The position numbers and the translations under genes are program-made. Below the pieces are notes generated by a model. That model saw only the letters and a list, made by a program, of their open reading frames with translations. It did no database searches and was not told the DNA's origin. A DNA stretch of 64,000 bases from Trichobilharzia szidati (taxonomy: Eukaryota > Platyhelminthes > Trematoda > Strigeidida > Schistosomatidae), in contig OX235279.1 of NCBI GenBank assembly GCA_944472155.2, positions 58,253,564 to 58,317,563 of the forward strand. The letters run 5' to 3'. Of the stretch, positions 11,654 to 26,600 are shown in pieces; position 1 is the stretch's first letter; every line of letters begins with the position of its first letter.

Positions 11654-14600
11654 GTGAGTAAAATGAATATTGTTATAATTTGAAGCGTTAAACTGTATTA
11701 TTTTTCGGTAGATATTGTGTTTTTCAAAATTCTATGGTAGTTAAGAAATCTATGCTCATGATTATTTTTATCAACATGTAATACACAACTGTTATTTGTC
11801 TCTAGCCTATAATATTGACCGAACCCATGGGAAACACTAGGAACTGTGTTGTAGGAAAAGTGTAATCTGTTTTCACGAACTGTTCATATTTACTATAGCA
11901 TATTGCACACTTTCTTTCTTAATTAATGACCATAAAGCTGTGATTAAGATTAATTAATTATTTCATATATTTATTCCCCTTTACGAATCTAAGCAAAGCA
12001 AAAACAACACATGTTTATGCAGAATAATTGGAGGCCGTCATTTATTTCGTCGTTGGATTCCCTTCATCTGCTTACAACCTAAAAGTTGACTGTGTAAATG
12101 TGTATAGAATTTTGTCGTGTTGACCCTTGCCGGTATGGTAATATTCTATGTACATTTACACAGTCAACTTTTAAGTTGTAAGCAGTTGAAGAGGATCCAA
12201 TGACGAAATAAGTGACGGCCTCAAATTATTCTGCACAAACACTTGCTTTTGCTTTGCTTAAATTCATAAAGGGGAATAGATGTATGAAATAATTTATCCA
12301 CTCACCATACAAGCCTCTGTATATTTGAAGATTCCCTAATTTTTGTGTCTAGTAACGTAATTAAATGTCTGCAACGGTAGTTTAATGGTATCATGCTTGC
12401 CAACCAAGCGGGAGGTTCGGCTGACTCACCCCGAATCACGCTTAGACATTAGTAAACCTGGAGAAGATGAATGGTTTTGATATGATTTCCTCGTTGAAAC
12501 AGAACTGCCTCTACAAAAACTACAAAGCTTGAAGTTCTATGGTCCATATGGAACACAAGGAATTAGAAGAGAATTAATTAAATGCCTTTTCACTAGCTAG
12601 ACAGTTGTGGGCCACTAAGAAGGTATGCATGACTCAGAGTACAATAAATGTCCTTGAATTTTGAAATTTCTAACAATCCTTTAGTTTTTAAATAAATAAA
12701 TTTTTTAATGTCAGCAGAGAATATATCACTAAGTCATTCATAAGTGACTTTTACCTAAATTGGATAGCAATCGTAGAGACCTGCAGTCACTCATTCTCAT
12801 TCTAATATTCCAGCTACTCTAAGTGTATTTTAAGGTCACTCTATGAAAGACAGTAATGCTTTAATCATGCCTACTGCTAAATGAAAAAAAATTTTGATGA
12901 TTGCGAAATATGCTTTCTCAATATCTCCCTTTTGAAAGATCAGTCATTTGTGACTGAACTCTCTCGCTTTAAGAAAGGATAAACAATCGTCATCTATGTA
13001 ATTAATAACTGTTTTGAAAAGCATTTCAACTTTGCATAATTAAAATCATAAGAATTTAGAATTCACACTTTTACAAGCAAAATATTTATTGATAAACATT
13101 TACTCAGAAAACATCGCAACCTGTTTAATTGACATCTCATTTACTATAGGTAGATGTCGTAAAAAAAGCTACCAGGACTAACTATAATTTGTTTGTATAA
13201 GGCAAACTACAGTAACTGTGATTACTCTATACTCAATATTTCCCACCACGCCTTTGTGTATCGTTTTGATTAAAATCATGAGTATGTCACTTAATTGTTG
13301 TTGGTGGAACAGTTTAGTGAAACACTCGATTGTCCATATTCCCCGACAGTGACGACTGGAATTTAGAAGAAAAAGAAGAAAGAAGAGCACCGAAAAATTA
13401 TTCTCCTTATGATGCTAAATAATAAATAGGTTGAGTCAAGTGATGACCATTCAGTCAAACTAAAAATACACGAAATTTATGAAGAAGTATTTTACAGCTT
13501 CAACGAAATGTCTTACATTTGTAATCGAATATATAGTTTCAAGCTTGAACTCTGGATTTTCAGTAGCAGTGGATTTTATGTATGTATTTATATTCTAAAT
13601 CGCCCTAGTTATTTGTCAACAGAACTGCTGGGAAATAATAATATTCACCCAAAGGTATATGAAGGTAGTGTCGGTAGCGCAGAGGTAGAATGCTCACCAA
13701 CCGCTCAGGTGATCCGGGTTTCAATCCGATGTACTCCCAAACGTCACTTAGTTGGTAATAAGCCGCGCAAAGAGGGAAGGTTGGGCATGAGACTAGCAGT
13801 CCCACCCCGTAAAAATAAAACCACTGCTACCGAAACTTCAAAGCTCTAGCTTGAAGCCCTATGTTCCGCTGGGAACTCAAAGGAATAAAAAAAGATATAT
13901 GAAAAATAACTTTGTTTTAAATCAACCGAAGATCTTTCAGATCACTTTGTAGACTGCAATTTATCATAATGCTGAAATATTTTCTGCTTAGCAACAGTTT
14001 TTATAGCTCCGAACTTTTAGGTTTTCTGTTGAAATATAGTGGTAGCTTGAACTGCAACACAGCTAACATAAAAGCTTTTTACACTGTTAACGTGCATGAA
14101 TAAATATAAAATATCCAGTTTTGGCGAATTTAAAAATAAGCATAGATGTAAACTAACTTCTTGAACAGAAAAAAACTTATAAGATGTAATTTTTCCAGTT
14201 ATAACTACTGGTAATTCAATTCCATTTTTGGTTTTACTAAAATATCAGAATCTAAGTAGATGACAATAAGAGGAATTACTAAACAGATGGTTACTTCTAT
14301 CCATAGATCATATCTACAGAAAGTATGGCAAGTGAACTTTTATATTTCCTTTACCCATCTCCGCAGGCATAAAAAAATTGTAGATGTGTGTTGTAAGTAT
14401 GTCTTTAAAAGCTGAATAAACCTGCATATCGTACAACTAAAGATTTATACTTACGTATTTAGATATACGAAAAGATTGACAGGGGGTATGAAAATTACTT
14501 TCACCTGATTCCTTTTTATTAATTTTTCGTAGACTCATTCTGTTAGTGTATTGTTTAGAAATGAGTAACATAAATATATGCACTCCGCCCATACAACCTT

Positions 14601-17600
14601 AGTAGTGCCGAGCAGTTTTCTCTAGAGTAAGGCAGACAAAAGTAGAATAAAGCACGCGACATATGGATGTCATGTGAGCATAAAATCAAATTTTTTAAAG
14701 ATAAAATCATTACTCTAACCATTGTATTCTTGGATAGCATAAAATGACAACATCATCATCAACTTTCCAGCTCAGGACGTTGAAGTCTAATGTCACTGTA
14801 AATATAAGAACTGTAATATTTATATGCTTTATATTCATATTATAAAATATAGTTATATTATTTTGTTAACTACTGGTGGAATCAAGAAGTAATGTATCCT
14901 ATTGCTGAAAACTACCGAGAATATACTCTGTTGGGACCCACAACCAAGTTCTCCTAGAAGATTTAATTGAAACCTCTTAAAAAATAATTGAAATAAATTC
15001 TTCTCATCTCTAAGGTAGGAAATATTAACTTCTATGAGAAGTATTTCTAGGTGTTTGATTATAATTTAGCGTGTTTATCGGTTTTCATAACTGTTTTATA
15101 TTTTATTACAAATTATTATCAGAAGTTTTAAAAAGTGGTTTCAGTTAAACCCATAGCTTTTCACCTTCTACACCATACTTGTTAAATATTTCCTCTTATT
15201 CTAGAAATAAACCAACATGTTCAGGGGGTATCCGACCCGAGCAAAACGTTAAATCGAATCCAAGCAAACGACATCGAGAACGCTTGAATTCGGAACTGGA
15301 ACACCTGGCTAGTTTATTACCATTTGAACAGAATGTTATCGTCAAGTTGGATAAATTATCAATTCTGCGATTGGCAGTTTCTTATCTTCGCATTAAATGT
15401 TACTTTCATGGTAAGAATTATTCATACTCTGTCTGTTTTCATTTGTTTTTCCTTCTCGAAGAATTTCACACTGAACAAATTTATAATGCTAGATCAGTCT
15501 AGCTTCCCTTTTTATGGAGGAATTTCTCTTATAATCGAATAATGTCCCAGATGAACATCTGTTGGAATGGACATTTTATTTTCGAACTAATATTCCAATA
15601 ATATTCAGTGTATAACTTGATTTCCTTATAACAAAGGTCTTTTGTAGAGTGATGATATTCTCAAAGAGATTAAGCTTTTTAGGTATTTCACAACTAGTTA
15701 AATTCAAAGACAATGCATTCTACTTCCTAATTTTATCTAACAAGCATTGTGGAAAGATATTTTCATTGCTCTCAACAATTCATAGATTTTGTGATTTTTT
15801 CACTCTGTCTTGATTAGTCCACTTAGGGAAAGGGCTCTCGAGTGGTTGCGCCACAGGATGATACTGCATGCTAATCTCGTCTTGCAAGAGGAAAGAGATA
15901 GATGTGTCCTGTTCTGAAAACCAATGCCCAGTCAATGGGTGTATCACTATGTGAGTGTGCGTCGGTGATTCCATGGTACTATACTGGCCAACTACGCAAA
16001 TGGCTCGGGGTTCGATCCCCGGCCAGCATACTCTTTTGCTTCGTCTGGTCGGTAGTATGCTAGGCAAAGAGGGGAGGTTGAGCGTAAGGCTAGCGACCCT
16101 ACCCCATAAAAAAGCCCACTGCTACTGAAACTTCAAAGCTCCATTTTGAAGCCCTTTATTCCACTGAGAAGGCAAAGGAACAAAATAATAAATAAAATAA
16201 TGATTGGTAAAGAATTAATTATTGCTGAGATATATACTAAAACGAGTTTATATATCCTATGCTGTCAGTTAAGAAGCTAAATTAAGTAGGTAAAATGATA
16301 TATTTCACGTAAAACGACAAAAAAAGTGACATAAAACTACCAACTTTTTGACGTAAATAGAAAACTTTTACCTGCATTTTGAAGAAAACTCGTAAACAGG
16401 AAGATAAAGAAGTCCGAATCACATAAATAAATTTTGTATCTCATGTAGAATGGAAATTAAACAATACACCAACAAGTTACATAGAAGAATTTACAACATA
16501 AAAGAAAGAAATAATTCGTGTTAATCTAGTGACAACATTCATATTCATTTCAACTATCAGCAGTTTTATACAGAGGTGATTTTCTGTACATAATTCGAAA
16601 ATTACGTCATCCTACGATTATTTGAAAACAACCAATTGCATTAAAGATCCCCCTTCCCATGATGTTTGGTTCATATTTTTAAAGCAGGAGTTTAACCTGT
16701 TGCGATGTGTCGCATTAAAACATACGTAAATTTATCTTAATTCCTTGGGTTCAATTTCAACATACTTAATATTTATGGTTGAATGAATAAATCATTGATT
16801 TGGCAGAAACTTTTTTATCTTTCTTCAATATACTAGCGTATGCTCCTTTTAAAGGGTAGTAGCTAACACTTAGGCTTTATTTATACAAATAATTCTCTAT
16901 AACCAAATTTATATTAGGATTAATTCTTATGTTCTTATTGTGTAAAATATATATCATTAAGTCAAGTGAATACAAGCGTGAAGAAATAAGTCTTTTTCAA
17001 AGATTATTGTTTCGTATAAATTTTCTTAGTACAACATCCTTGATGTTTGTGAGACACTGTGGTCGCTTGTACTCAGTATATGATGCGATAGTCCCAGTAG
17101 ACATATAAGGTATTTATGTCTTCATTATAACTTGTCTGCATTCTAAAGCAGAAAGTTATCCATTTGAACTGTAAAACAAATTTTGATGAAAAAAGAAATA
17201 TGATTTTCTTGAAACTAAAGTCCTCTTAAATACTGCTTAATGAAATCACTTTTTAATCATTTCTCAAGGTTTATTAGCTAAATTTTAAGTGATCTATTGA
17301 TTTTTACCGTAATAAGCCCAGTTTAGATTTCACCGAGAAATGTTATCTAATAAAAACATTTTAACATAGGTTTGGTGTTATGCAATAATGACTGGTACCA
17401 GGACAATAAACTGGCTTAGGATAGTATTCGAACCAAAAGATGAGTCGTTGCAAAAAGCATCAAGTACTTCACTGACTGACGGTCAATTCTGTACTTTATT
17501 TCAGTCTCTGAGGGTCTTAATCACTTAACGATGTTCATATTAGATAAATGTCATCATGAGGTAAATGATCTTTTGGAGTTTCAGTTGTGATAAGATGCCT

Positions 17601-20600
17601 ACCAATAGAACATTGTCGATGAAGAGTTAATTAAACACAAATTCTGAAAAATTCTTCACCAACGATTTCTGTACATTTTGTTGACGCAGTATTCTTACAT
17701 AATATGTAGTAGACGAATGTTATAATTGATGCTTTATGAAAAACACATTTTTAAATTTTACGCAATAATTTGACTAGAAATATAATTAATTTCCCTTTAC
17801 CTCAATGAAAAAAGATCTTTGATATCAGCCGATGTTCACATGGGACACTGGATTTCGGCTGTAATGTGTCAATAAGTATTAGAATTTACATTATGTGGAT
17901 TAATGAGTTTTAACCCGCTGACTAAAAGATGATGTACTCATTGAAATTAGGCATCCACCGATTTAGTTGAAAAACGTTAATTTCCTCTAGTTTTTTTGCC
18001 GAAAGAGGTCTATTCTTAAAACTAAGTGACTTTCCACAAAATACTGAACTAGAGAATAGGAAGTACTCAGTCTGCACAATGGCATTTTAATAGGAAAAGA
18101 CTCTTACAGAACCAGAAGTTATGGACATTACATAGTGTAGTCGATAAGAAAAACTCTGTGTACTAGACTGTCTGGTGCTTTCATTCTTCAAAGTCGACTA
18201 TTTTCCACTTCTGAGATATACAACAGGCTCACTGAAGAAGAATAAGATATGAACTTTGTGAATTTATTAGACTTCTCATTAATCAAGTGATTCAGGGAGA
18301 AAAAAAGCTTAAGCAGATGTTAAATGTCAGTTTATATGGTATACAATTATTGGACACACATCAAAATAACTTTGTTATTAAGAATTTAAGGAAAGTATGG
18401 TAATACATCAGTATTTTCTTTTTGTGGAAATATCTATAAGTGTATACCTACCTTCAAATGAAACAGACTTATAATACTTCTTTGAAAAAGTGGAACAAAA
18501 GTAATTTTTTCGGAAAAATATTAAACTAGGAAGGATGCACAGAGACGAGGAGTGGTGTTACATCCATTTTCTTGTTATTAAAATAATGTTTAGTGCAAGA
18601 CACTTATACCACAATAATTGATATGATGCAATTTTGTTTCGCTTAAGCTTTCTATGTAGTGTCCTAAAATATGAGTGATATGGCATTAGAGTAGACTATT
18701 TGGCAATTTGTTAAGATTTATAGGCTAAATGGTAACCATGGTGACTTGCTTCTCTGTTGGCTCATTATCTTTTTTTCCAAATCAGCATTCATGGTCACAT
18801 AAGAAGAAATTGTTAGGAATATCAATAGATAAAGTAGATTACAGTCCCTCGATAAAAGCTTAGTTTAAAGATTCATTTCCCCACCAACCTAATGACCTGA
18901 AAAGGTAAACTGTTTCAGTTTCTTCAACTGAGAGCAACGACGATTTTGTGAGTACACAAGGCGAAGGTTGCTAGCCACCAAAACAGATTCATCAACATTG
19001 AGATATTTAGATGAAGTCCCATGGCCAGCGATTTTCTGTATAGGGCAACTAAATACCTAAAATTCAATAAAACTAACTATCTGTTCACACACACACAACC
19101 TTGAGAATCTAGAAAAATTAAAACTTGGCGAAATCCATCAAGTAGTTATTAAAATTAAAGTTGATTGTTACGTTGGACCAAGACTGGACATCCCAACTTA
19201 ATGACAATTGATAGACTGGTTAAATCGTGGAACATTTGCCTTTTAAATTGTAAATCACCAGTGGACGATGGTGAACAACAGCCTTTATTTCTCTTTGGTA
19301 TGTAGTGTTTCCTTCAGTTAATATTGTTCTGTGATAAAACCAACCTTAAGTCAATCGATTCCTTATGAAGTGAACAGGTCAAATATTTCACTTGCTCTAC
19401 ACACCAGTGTTTTAATCAGCTATTAATTACGAATTCTTGTAAAAAAGGACACTGATACATTTTTTCACTAAAGCACACTTTGTCTGCAGGACAATTTCGG
19501 GGACTATTGTTAGGAAATAAATACAATACTCATAGATTCAGCCTTAATGTCTTCCTGTTTGTAAGTCATCTTTGAAGTATAACTCTAAAAGTCTTTTGAA
19601 AGAAAGACAGTTAGTAGAGTATTTTTTAATTAGTTGAAATCATGTTATGGGTTTAAATGATAAAGTGCCTGTAACAATTATCAAGGGAAACTGAATCGTA
19701 TCAAAGTGAGTAACCATTACGATTCGTATCATAAAGTAATATGGACGCATAAAATGCAACAAATTACCATTGTTGTCAGTGTAATAGTAAAGGTTATCTA
19801 GCTTTTCATAACCCCAGTTAACCACGGTAGTTAAAAAAAAATGAAAATACTTATGCTTACTTACGTTTGTGATTATTTCTTACTTACAACTTATCAGTGT
19901 ATAGATATTCATTACAAATATATCTACTGAATAATATTCGATCTGTAAGTAATTTACTTGACCATTAGTCACATTACACTGATTTATGTTTGGACTTCCA
20001 ACAGAGGGACAGTGATTACTAGACTAGTTTTTTATCCAAACATCCTGTATATTTTGTTATTTCTACATTTCTAACCCCCAGTTGCACAATGTCAATCTTC
20101 TTAGTTATTATAATGCTACTTTGTTCGAGTTTTATCCGTCCCCCTGTTTATTATGGCATTCTAATTCCTAATTGTAATTTTTTATTAATTTGACCCCTAA
20201 CCAGAAATTATTCTGGAACTTTCCTATCCATTTGTTATAAATACACGAATGTACAGCCTAGATGATGACTTCGTCGAAAAGAAAATTTTCTTCGCTGCAA
20301 TTGTCTTTTGATTACTAGACTCTTTAAAAATTTGTACATGCATCATGATAAGCACGCTTTTGCAAGGCATATAATTGTATCTTCTTTCCTATTTCTAATG
20401 GCCATATTGTTATTGTTGTTGCTTAAAATTCAGTTTTTTTTTACTATTATCCCAAGTTGAATACAAATACTATTCTTGATTTTATGTTCTTGTAGAAATA
20501 TTTATTATGAAGGCAAAGGCGTTTATTCATCTCTTACACGTATTACGAAATGTGTTCAGGATAAAACTAGCGGGAAAATTCAAACTTTGCCTCCCCCGTT

Positions 20601-23600
20601 CCCTCCCCATACCTTTGAAGCAAAAGAGCATATTTACATTTAATTTTTATAGCAGATTCTTGGTCTTATTTCTACTTATTTTACTCCTGTTATTGACGGT
20701 CTGTTAGGTCATAAACTCCTATTTATAAAAGGTAATGTTTTTTCAGTAGTATTTTGTAGTCAAAAAACAAGTGGATAACTTACAGTTGATTTATTTAGGC
20801 ATATCGATATACCTATTTTTACGATGTTAAGTAAGTAACATGACTCTGCCTTCTGATATTTAACATGTAAGATTATCATAGGTGAATGTCAATAAGCTTT
20901 ACACTTTGTAAGTATTTACAGATTGTCAATACACTGTCATTCTGCCATTTGTATCATCAATTTAAAAATAATACGCAGCCTATAGGGACATGAAGCCTGC
21001 AGTCATTTCATGGAAGCTGGTTATTTGCAGCTGAATTTTACGGATGAAAATATATGTTTAATATTATGTCATAATATACTTTTCTTTTTATCTCCGACTT
21101 TTGGTTTTCAGAAATATCCTTCTCTTTACACTTCTTTCTCTCATCATGGTAAAGAGAAAATCATTTTTTGGGGGTAATAAAGACCCGAAATCTGAGCTCA
21201 AAAAGTATGGAATTATGAATGTCTAATGAGTTACTTTGTTATTATGCTTCTCTGGACTGTACTAAGCACAGGTGTTCTGTAATAATATTGCAGTTAGTAT
21301 TATTTATTAATAATAGGCATGCTTCACATGATTAAACTTGTGGAAAATCCTGTCGTCTCGTTTTCTCTGATGATAAATATTGTATTCTAAAACCTAACAC
21401 CTAGAACATTCATATCCTAATAAATACACAAATCAATAACAAGGCTGCTCACATGTTAGTAACATTGATTACAATATAGTAGTAATATTTTTTGAATCCC
21501 AAGAAGGTTTATTTAGTCACTGAACTTAACAACAGGTACTGTGTTGTGTATTCTGTCTTGACACATAGTTAAGATGCATTTCAGGCGTCATTGTTTTTGT
21601 ACTGAACGTTAAAATTTTAAATAGAAGTGTTAACAGTCCAATAATTATGCGCTGCATATTTCTAAGAAACACTACTGAAGGAGGGAATGAGGCTTATTGT
21701 GACATTGTAGTCAATTAAGCAGTCGATACATATAGGAAAACTATCCGAAATAGTGTCTTAATTTTCAATTAGTTTGTTACTTACATAAACAACTATATTT
21801 TGATGTGAAGAAGTGATGGTAATCCCTAATCTTAACGCTATCGTAATAATACCCTTAATCCTTTTGTGTTATATACATTTCCCTTTTTTTGCTTCACGTT
21901 CCCAAGTGGAACATAGAGCTTCAAGCTACAGGCTTGAAGTTTCTGTAGCAGTGTTTATTTTACAGGATGGGATTGCTAGCTTCATGCCCAAACTTTCCTC
22001 TTCACCAGCTTTAATACTGGCTTAGCGAGGTGAAGGAGTGCGTCGACCGGGGATCGAACCCCGAACCATGTGCATGGTCGGCGAGCGTCCTAACCGCTAT
22101 GCCACCGACGCGTGAGCGTATTTCATTTCCTGTGTTTATTTTCTTGATCTAGAATGCGTATTTATTATCTATCACACCTGAGATTATCACATTACGAGGT
22201 TTACTTTAGCAACAAAAACCTCGAGTCAAAGAGGACGAATTGTCATAGATGTCAGTAAAATTCAAATGTGAGACTGATCGATAGTCAGTTTTATAATTTC
22301 ATAATGCATAATATATTAGTACAGGCATTACAACACTGGCATGTAGACCATGGTATTTTCTATGGTAAGGTAACTTAGTGAGTAAAGTTGTCGATTTAGA
22401 ATGAAGGATAACATTTCAACAACAACTGAAATTTTGTGTACTGTCTCTATTATATTTTTGGCAAACAAGGAACTAGGTCGTCTGCTCTCAACATTAATGG
22501 GTTCTGGAGATTCAATTTGCTTCTGAAGACATTTAGGAATATCCTCTGAAGTCTTTGCTTGCATAGATCGATGAGTCTCCCTATGTATGTGTGTCCACAC
22601 ATACATTTAAATTGGTAAGTACAGTGGAATGTTACATCATTTTTCCCATGTTCTAAGAACTTAGATGGATAGATGGGTTTCACATCCTCACTTGTTCCAA
22701 TCTTAGCTGCATAAAAAGGCTTCTTAACCTCAGAGTTCAATTTTTGTCGAGTTACCAAGCTGTTGTGATCACCCATATAGGGTAGCTTGATATATATTTT
22801 TTATTAGTAACACATCTTATGTTGCTAGTGAAATTAGAAATTACACTGTTCACGGAGTTTACTGTTAAACCGTTTATGTCAGGCTCAGTGCTTTATGTTT
22901 TGTTTTTCAGCATGGAGATTAGTTGGTAGGTAGTAACTAGTTCAGCTCTTCATTCTTAGTTATTGAAAAGATATTTCTCAACATGTTTACAGTATATTCG
23001 TTAAGATAGGTAACACCATAGTGATATACACCATGATGCGCTTCTGCTCACCTGATTTCTTTCAGAACCTAGGACCAGAGGCTAAATAAAATGGTACAAC
23101 AAAATGTTTACTAGCTGACAGTAATATTTACAAAGGAAATAACGTTGAAAGTAACGCATAGACTGATTTCCGAGACTCTACTTGAAAACAACAACACATA
23201 GGAGAGAAATTAGGCTAACTCAGGAATAATAAATCTATTTATGAATTTTCGTAATCATTTCCAAGATAATTGTGTAATCACAATATTAATAATGATCATT
23301 AGCATTTGAAAGCATAGAGAAAATGCAGGATTCCGGTGTGTGAGTATTGAAAATGTCTTAACGTGATTTTTTGAAGGGTTACCGAGAAAATTCACATACG
23401 ACTTTCGATTTGATTAAGACTCTGGATAAAGTGGTTAACTCTGGAGACATAAAACGGTCAGAACTTCAAAACTCACTTTCTAACTAGCTGCTAAAAGGAG
23501 TATATATCAAGCTACCTTATATGGGTGATCACAGCAGCTTGGTAACTCGACAAAAATTGAACTCTGAGGTTAAGAAGCCTTTTTATGCAGCTAAGATTGG

Positions 23601-26600
23601 AACAAGTGAGGATGTGAAACCCATCTATCCATCTAAGTTCTTAGAACATGGGAAAAATGATGTAACATTCCACTGTACTTACCAATTTAAATGTATGTGT
23701 GGACACACATACATAGGGAGACTCATCGATCTATGCAAGCAAAGACTTCAGAGGATATTCCTAAATGTCTTCAGAAGCAAATTGAATCTCCAGAACCCAT
23801 TAATGTTGAGAGCAGACGACCTAGCTCCTCGACTGAGAAACAACTGAAATTAATTTCAGTTGTTACTGAAAGCGTTTATCTGTCAGAACTAGAGTATACT
23901 GATGACAAAGGTAAGTTTTTTAAAATGCTAGTGGCTTGAATTAAAGTCCGACATTAAATTATGTAGTTCTGAATTCTGGTAAACGCTATAATTCATTTCT
24001 TGGCAAAATTATTCGATGCACTTTTGTCTGATATACAACCTCTCATTTTCCACTTTACCTACACGTAGCATTATCAAATGCGTTTAAAATTTTTCCTGTC
24101 CACCAATTTTATAAAAGATTACTTGAATTTTAGTCTAATCAGCACACAAAATGCTCAACTTGAAAAACTGAGAATGTAAATAAATATACTTGGGCCTCAT
24201 AGCGAACAGTTCCATAATTATTTATCTCTAAATTGATATATGTAATAACGGATACTAGAGTGCAGAAGTCATTTATGTCAAGGTGTCTAACATTAACTGA
24301 ATGAATAGTTAGTTGTAACACTTGATTCCCACAGTTTAATATCATTCATCAAATTAAAACAAAAAACACACTTTACTCGTCATCTTTAATAAATGCTGAG
24401 GTCCAGTTTAGTCTCCTATTAAAAGATAAGATTGAAATTCACCCTTAGTCAGAAATCTTTTTCGAGAAAGAATTTCCACAAGCAATTATCACCACTTAAT
24501 ATAAAGTGAATATAATTATTAAATGGCCTATAATTTACTCAAATTTTATTTCATTTTACCCCCTACCTTACAACCTATTGAATAAATACGAATATAAACA
24601 GTTTGACCAAACAAGTTTTCTGTTCTGTACACAAATCGGTGTACAAACAGACACGTGAAATAAATGCATTTAAATAAGTTTCTCTCCCGTCCCCAAGATT
24701 TCAGTCATTTTTTATTTACCACCTCTCTACTCTGCCTACCATCCTTGGTTAGTAGAAGTTGATGATTTCGATACAAATGATTACACTAAGTAAGAATAAC
24801 TCGTTCATATCTGATGACCGGAAAGCCATTTACAAAATATCTTCTCACGGTTTAGATAGTGTTTTGATTTTTTCTTTAGCAAAAACAATTATTTCACAAA
24901 TAAGGTTTATTGAAAATAGTTTACTCAATTTATAATTATATTCGATTTCGAAAATCGTACAAATTGCAAGGTGAAAGACGTTATGACGAGGGTTAATAAA
25001 CAGCTATGTATATCTTTTACATGTGAATGATGTTAATGGGAAAACAAGGGTAGAAAGCAAATCAAGTGTAAGACTAAGGGATATATATATATATATCACC
25101 GTTGTAATTTAAAGTGATTTTCAAAACATTATGCGGGATAGGTAGAATATAATAATCTTTGCGTGTTAGGAAAACTTGAGCTACTGATGAGATTTGTAAG
25201 CACAGCAAAAGTAATATAATCAAACATGTGTACATGATTTTCAGTACCAGGAAACAAATCTAGATTTAGAAATATTTCTTTTCTTTTCCATTAAACAAAG
25301 GTGTTCATATACGAAAAGATTAACTTTACTAGAAAAAATAAACACTGTTGTCAGTTGAACAAACACGCAGTTGGGAAGAAACCTTAATGTTATAAAATAG
25401 TGAACAATGTTTCGTCTGAATATATACATACATATGTATATGTATGCATGTGCATATATGAGTCTTATGTGTCTATTGAGTTCTATAATGAACTGTAAGT
25501 ATGCCCACACACAAGTACAGAAAATATACATTTAATAAATTATGTCACGCAATACCCGATCAAAAAAAAATTAGGAGAGAAATAGCATCTGTTTACTGGG
25601 ATAACAAATTTCCCACAAATATAAAGAATTTACCGAGTCTTCATTAAACACTGAAGTTATATAAGTTTGATTTTATGCATTTCATCATGAAATTTTCTCT
25701 CTGAAAAATTAAATTCTACACCAGGAAGTAATCAATTTTTTTAGAATTTTATTTCTTTGCGTTCCAAGTTGAACATAGGGCTTTGAAGTTCTAGTAGCAA
25801 TGGTGTCGTTCTTTTTTTTTACGGGGTGGGTTTGTTAGCCTCACGACCAACCTTCCGTCGTTACAGGGTCTGTTACCGGCTAGGTGAGCTGTGGGAGTGT
25901 GTAAACCGGGGATCGAACCCGTGCCACGTGTGTGCTTGGCGAGCACTCTACTGACGAACCGCTAGCGCACAAGGAAGTAAAATATTTGACATTTTTATTG
26001 AAAAATCAAAATATGGTCGATTGGAATAGGTAAGTATATCTCTGGTGCTAAGCGTCACAAAAGTCTCTTTGGCTAACAGAAATAATGGTTGAATGTAATA
26101 TTGTAATATATTCCTTTGTTATGTTGAAAGATATGGTTTAATATATCTACGGAAATCACTCAAATGTCCACTGCGTAGAAACAAAATATTTACATCGGGT
26201 ATAACCAAAATAAGCTATCTATGCATTAGATAACACATTTTTATTCTCTACAACTAACAGTGTTCGGTATGATAACTTATGAGGTTATAAAGTGTACACC
26301 GATGACGAATTTCAGAATAGGATAAAAGAGATGTTTAGTGCAATCTGATTTTCACTGGTTTGTTCACTGCTGTTGGTTGATGAAGAAAACTATTCTAAAG
26401 TCATTTGGATACTCACGAACCTTTAAACTAAAACAATGGCTACACAAACGGGACACAAATACCATGAAAACTCACAAGTGCGTAGTTATCAGATAGCCTG
26501 GTTATCATTGAGTCAAATGACATTACACTGTGACATAGCCTATCATAACTAACAAATCACGGTTGATAAGTTTCATTATACTGATACTAACCGCTTGCTT

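Larger units (their letters stand above)
11654..15204 (+). other. AHR intron 1
   Basis: A 3.55-kb intron with donor gtgagta and acceptor ttctag. It contains a foldback element (11956-12294), a tRNA-like sequence near 12376 and a SINE at 13665-13893. The remainder is AT-rich without other visible features. Confidence 0.85.

Noticed and set aside
22215..22250. cgagtcaaagaggacgaattgtc as a hammerhead remnant
   Set aside because: The GAGTC..GGACGAA part is suggestive, but CUGANGA is absent and no stem I pairs.
25181..25205. ctgatgag string as a hammerhead core
   Set aside because: No GAAA follows and no stem I or III partner can be found.
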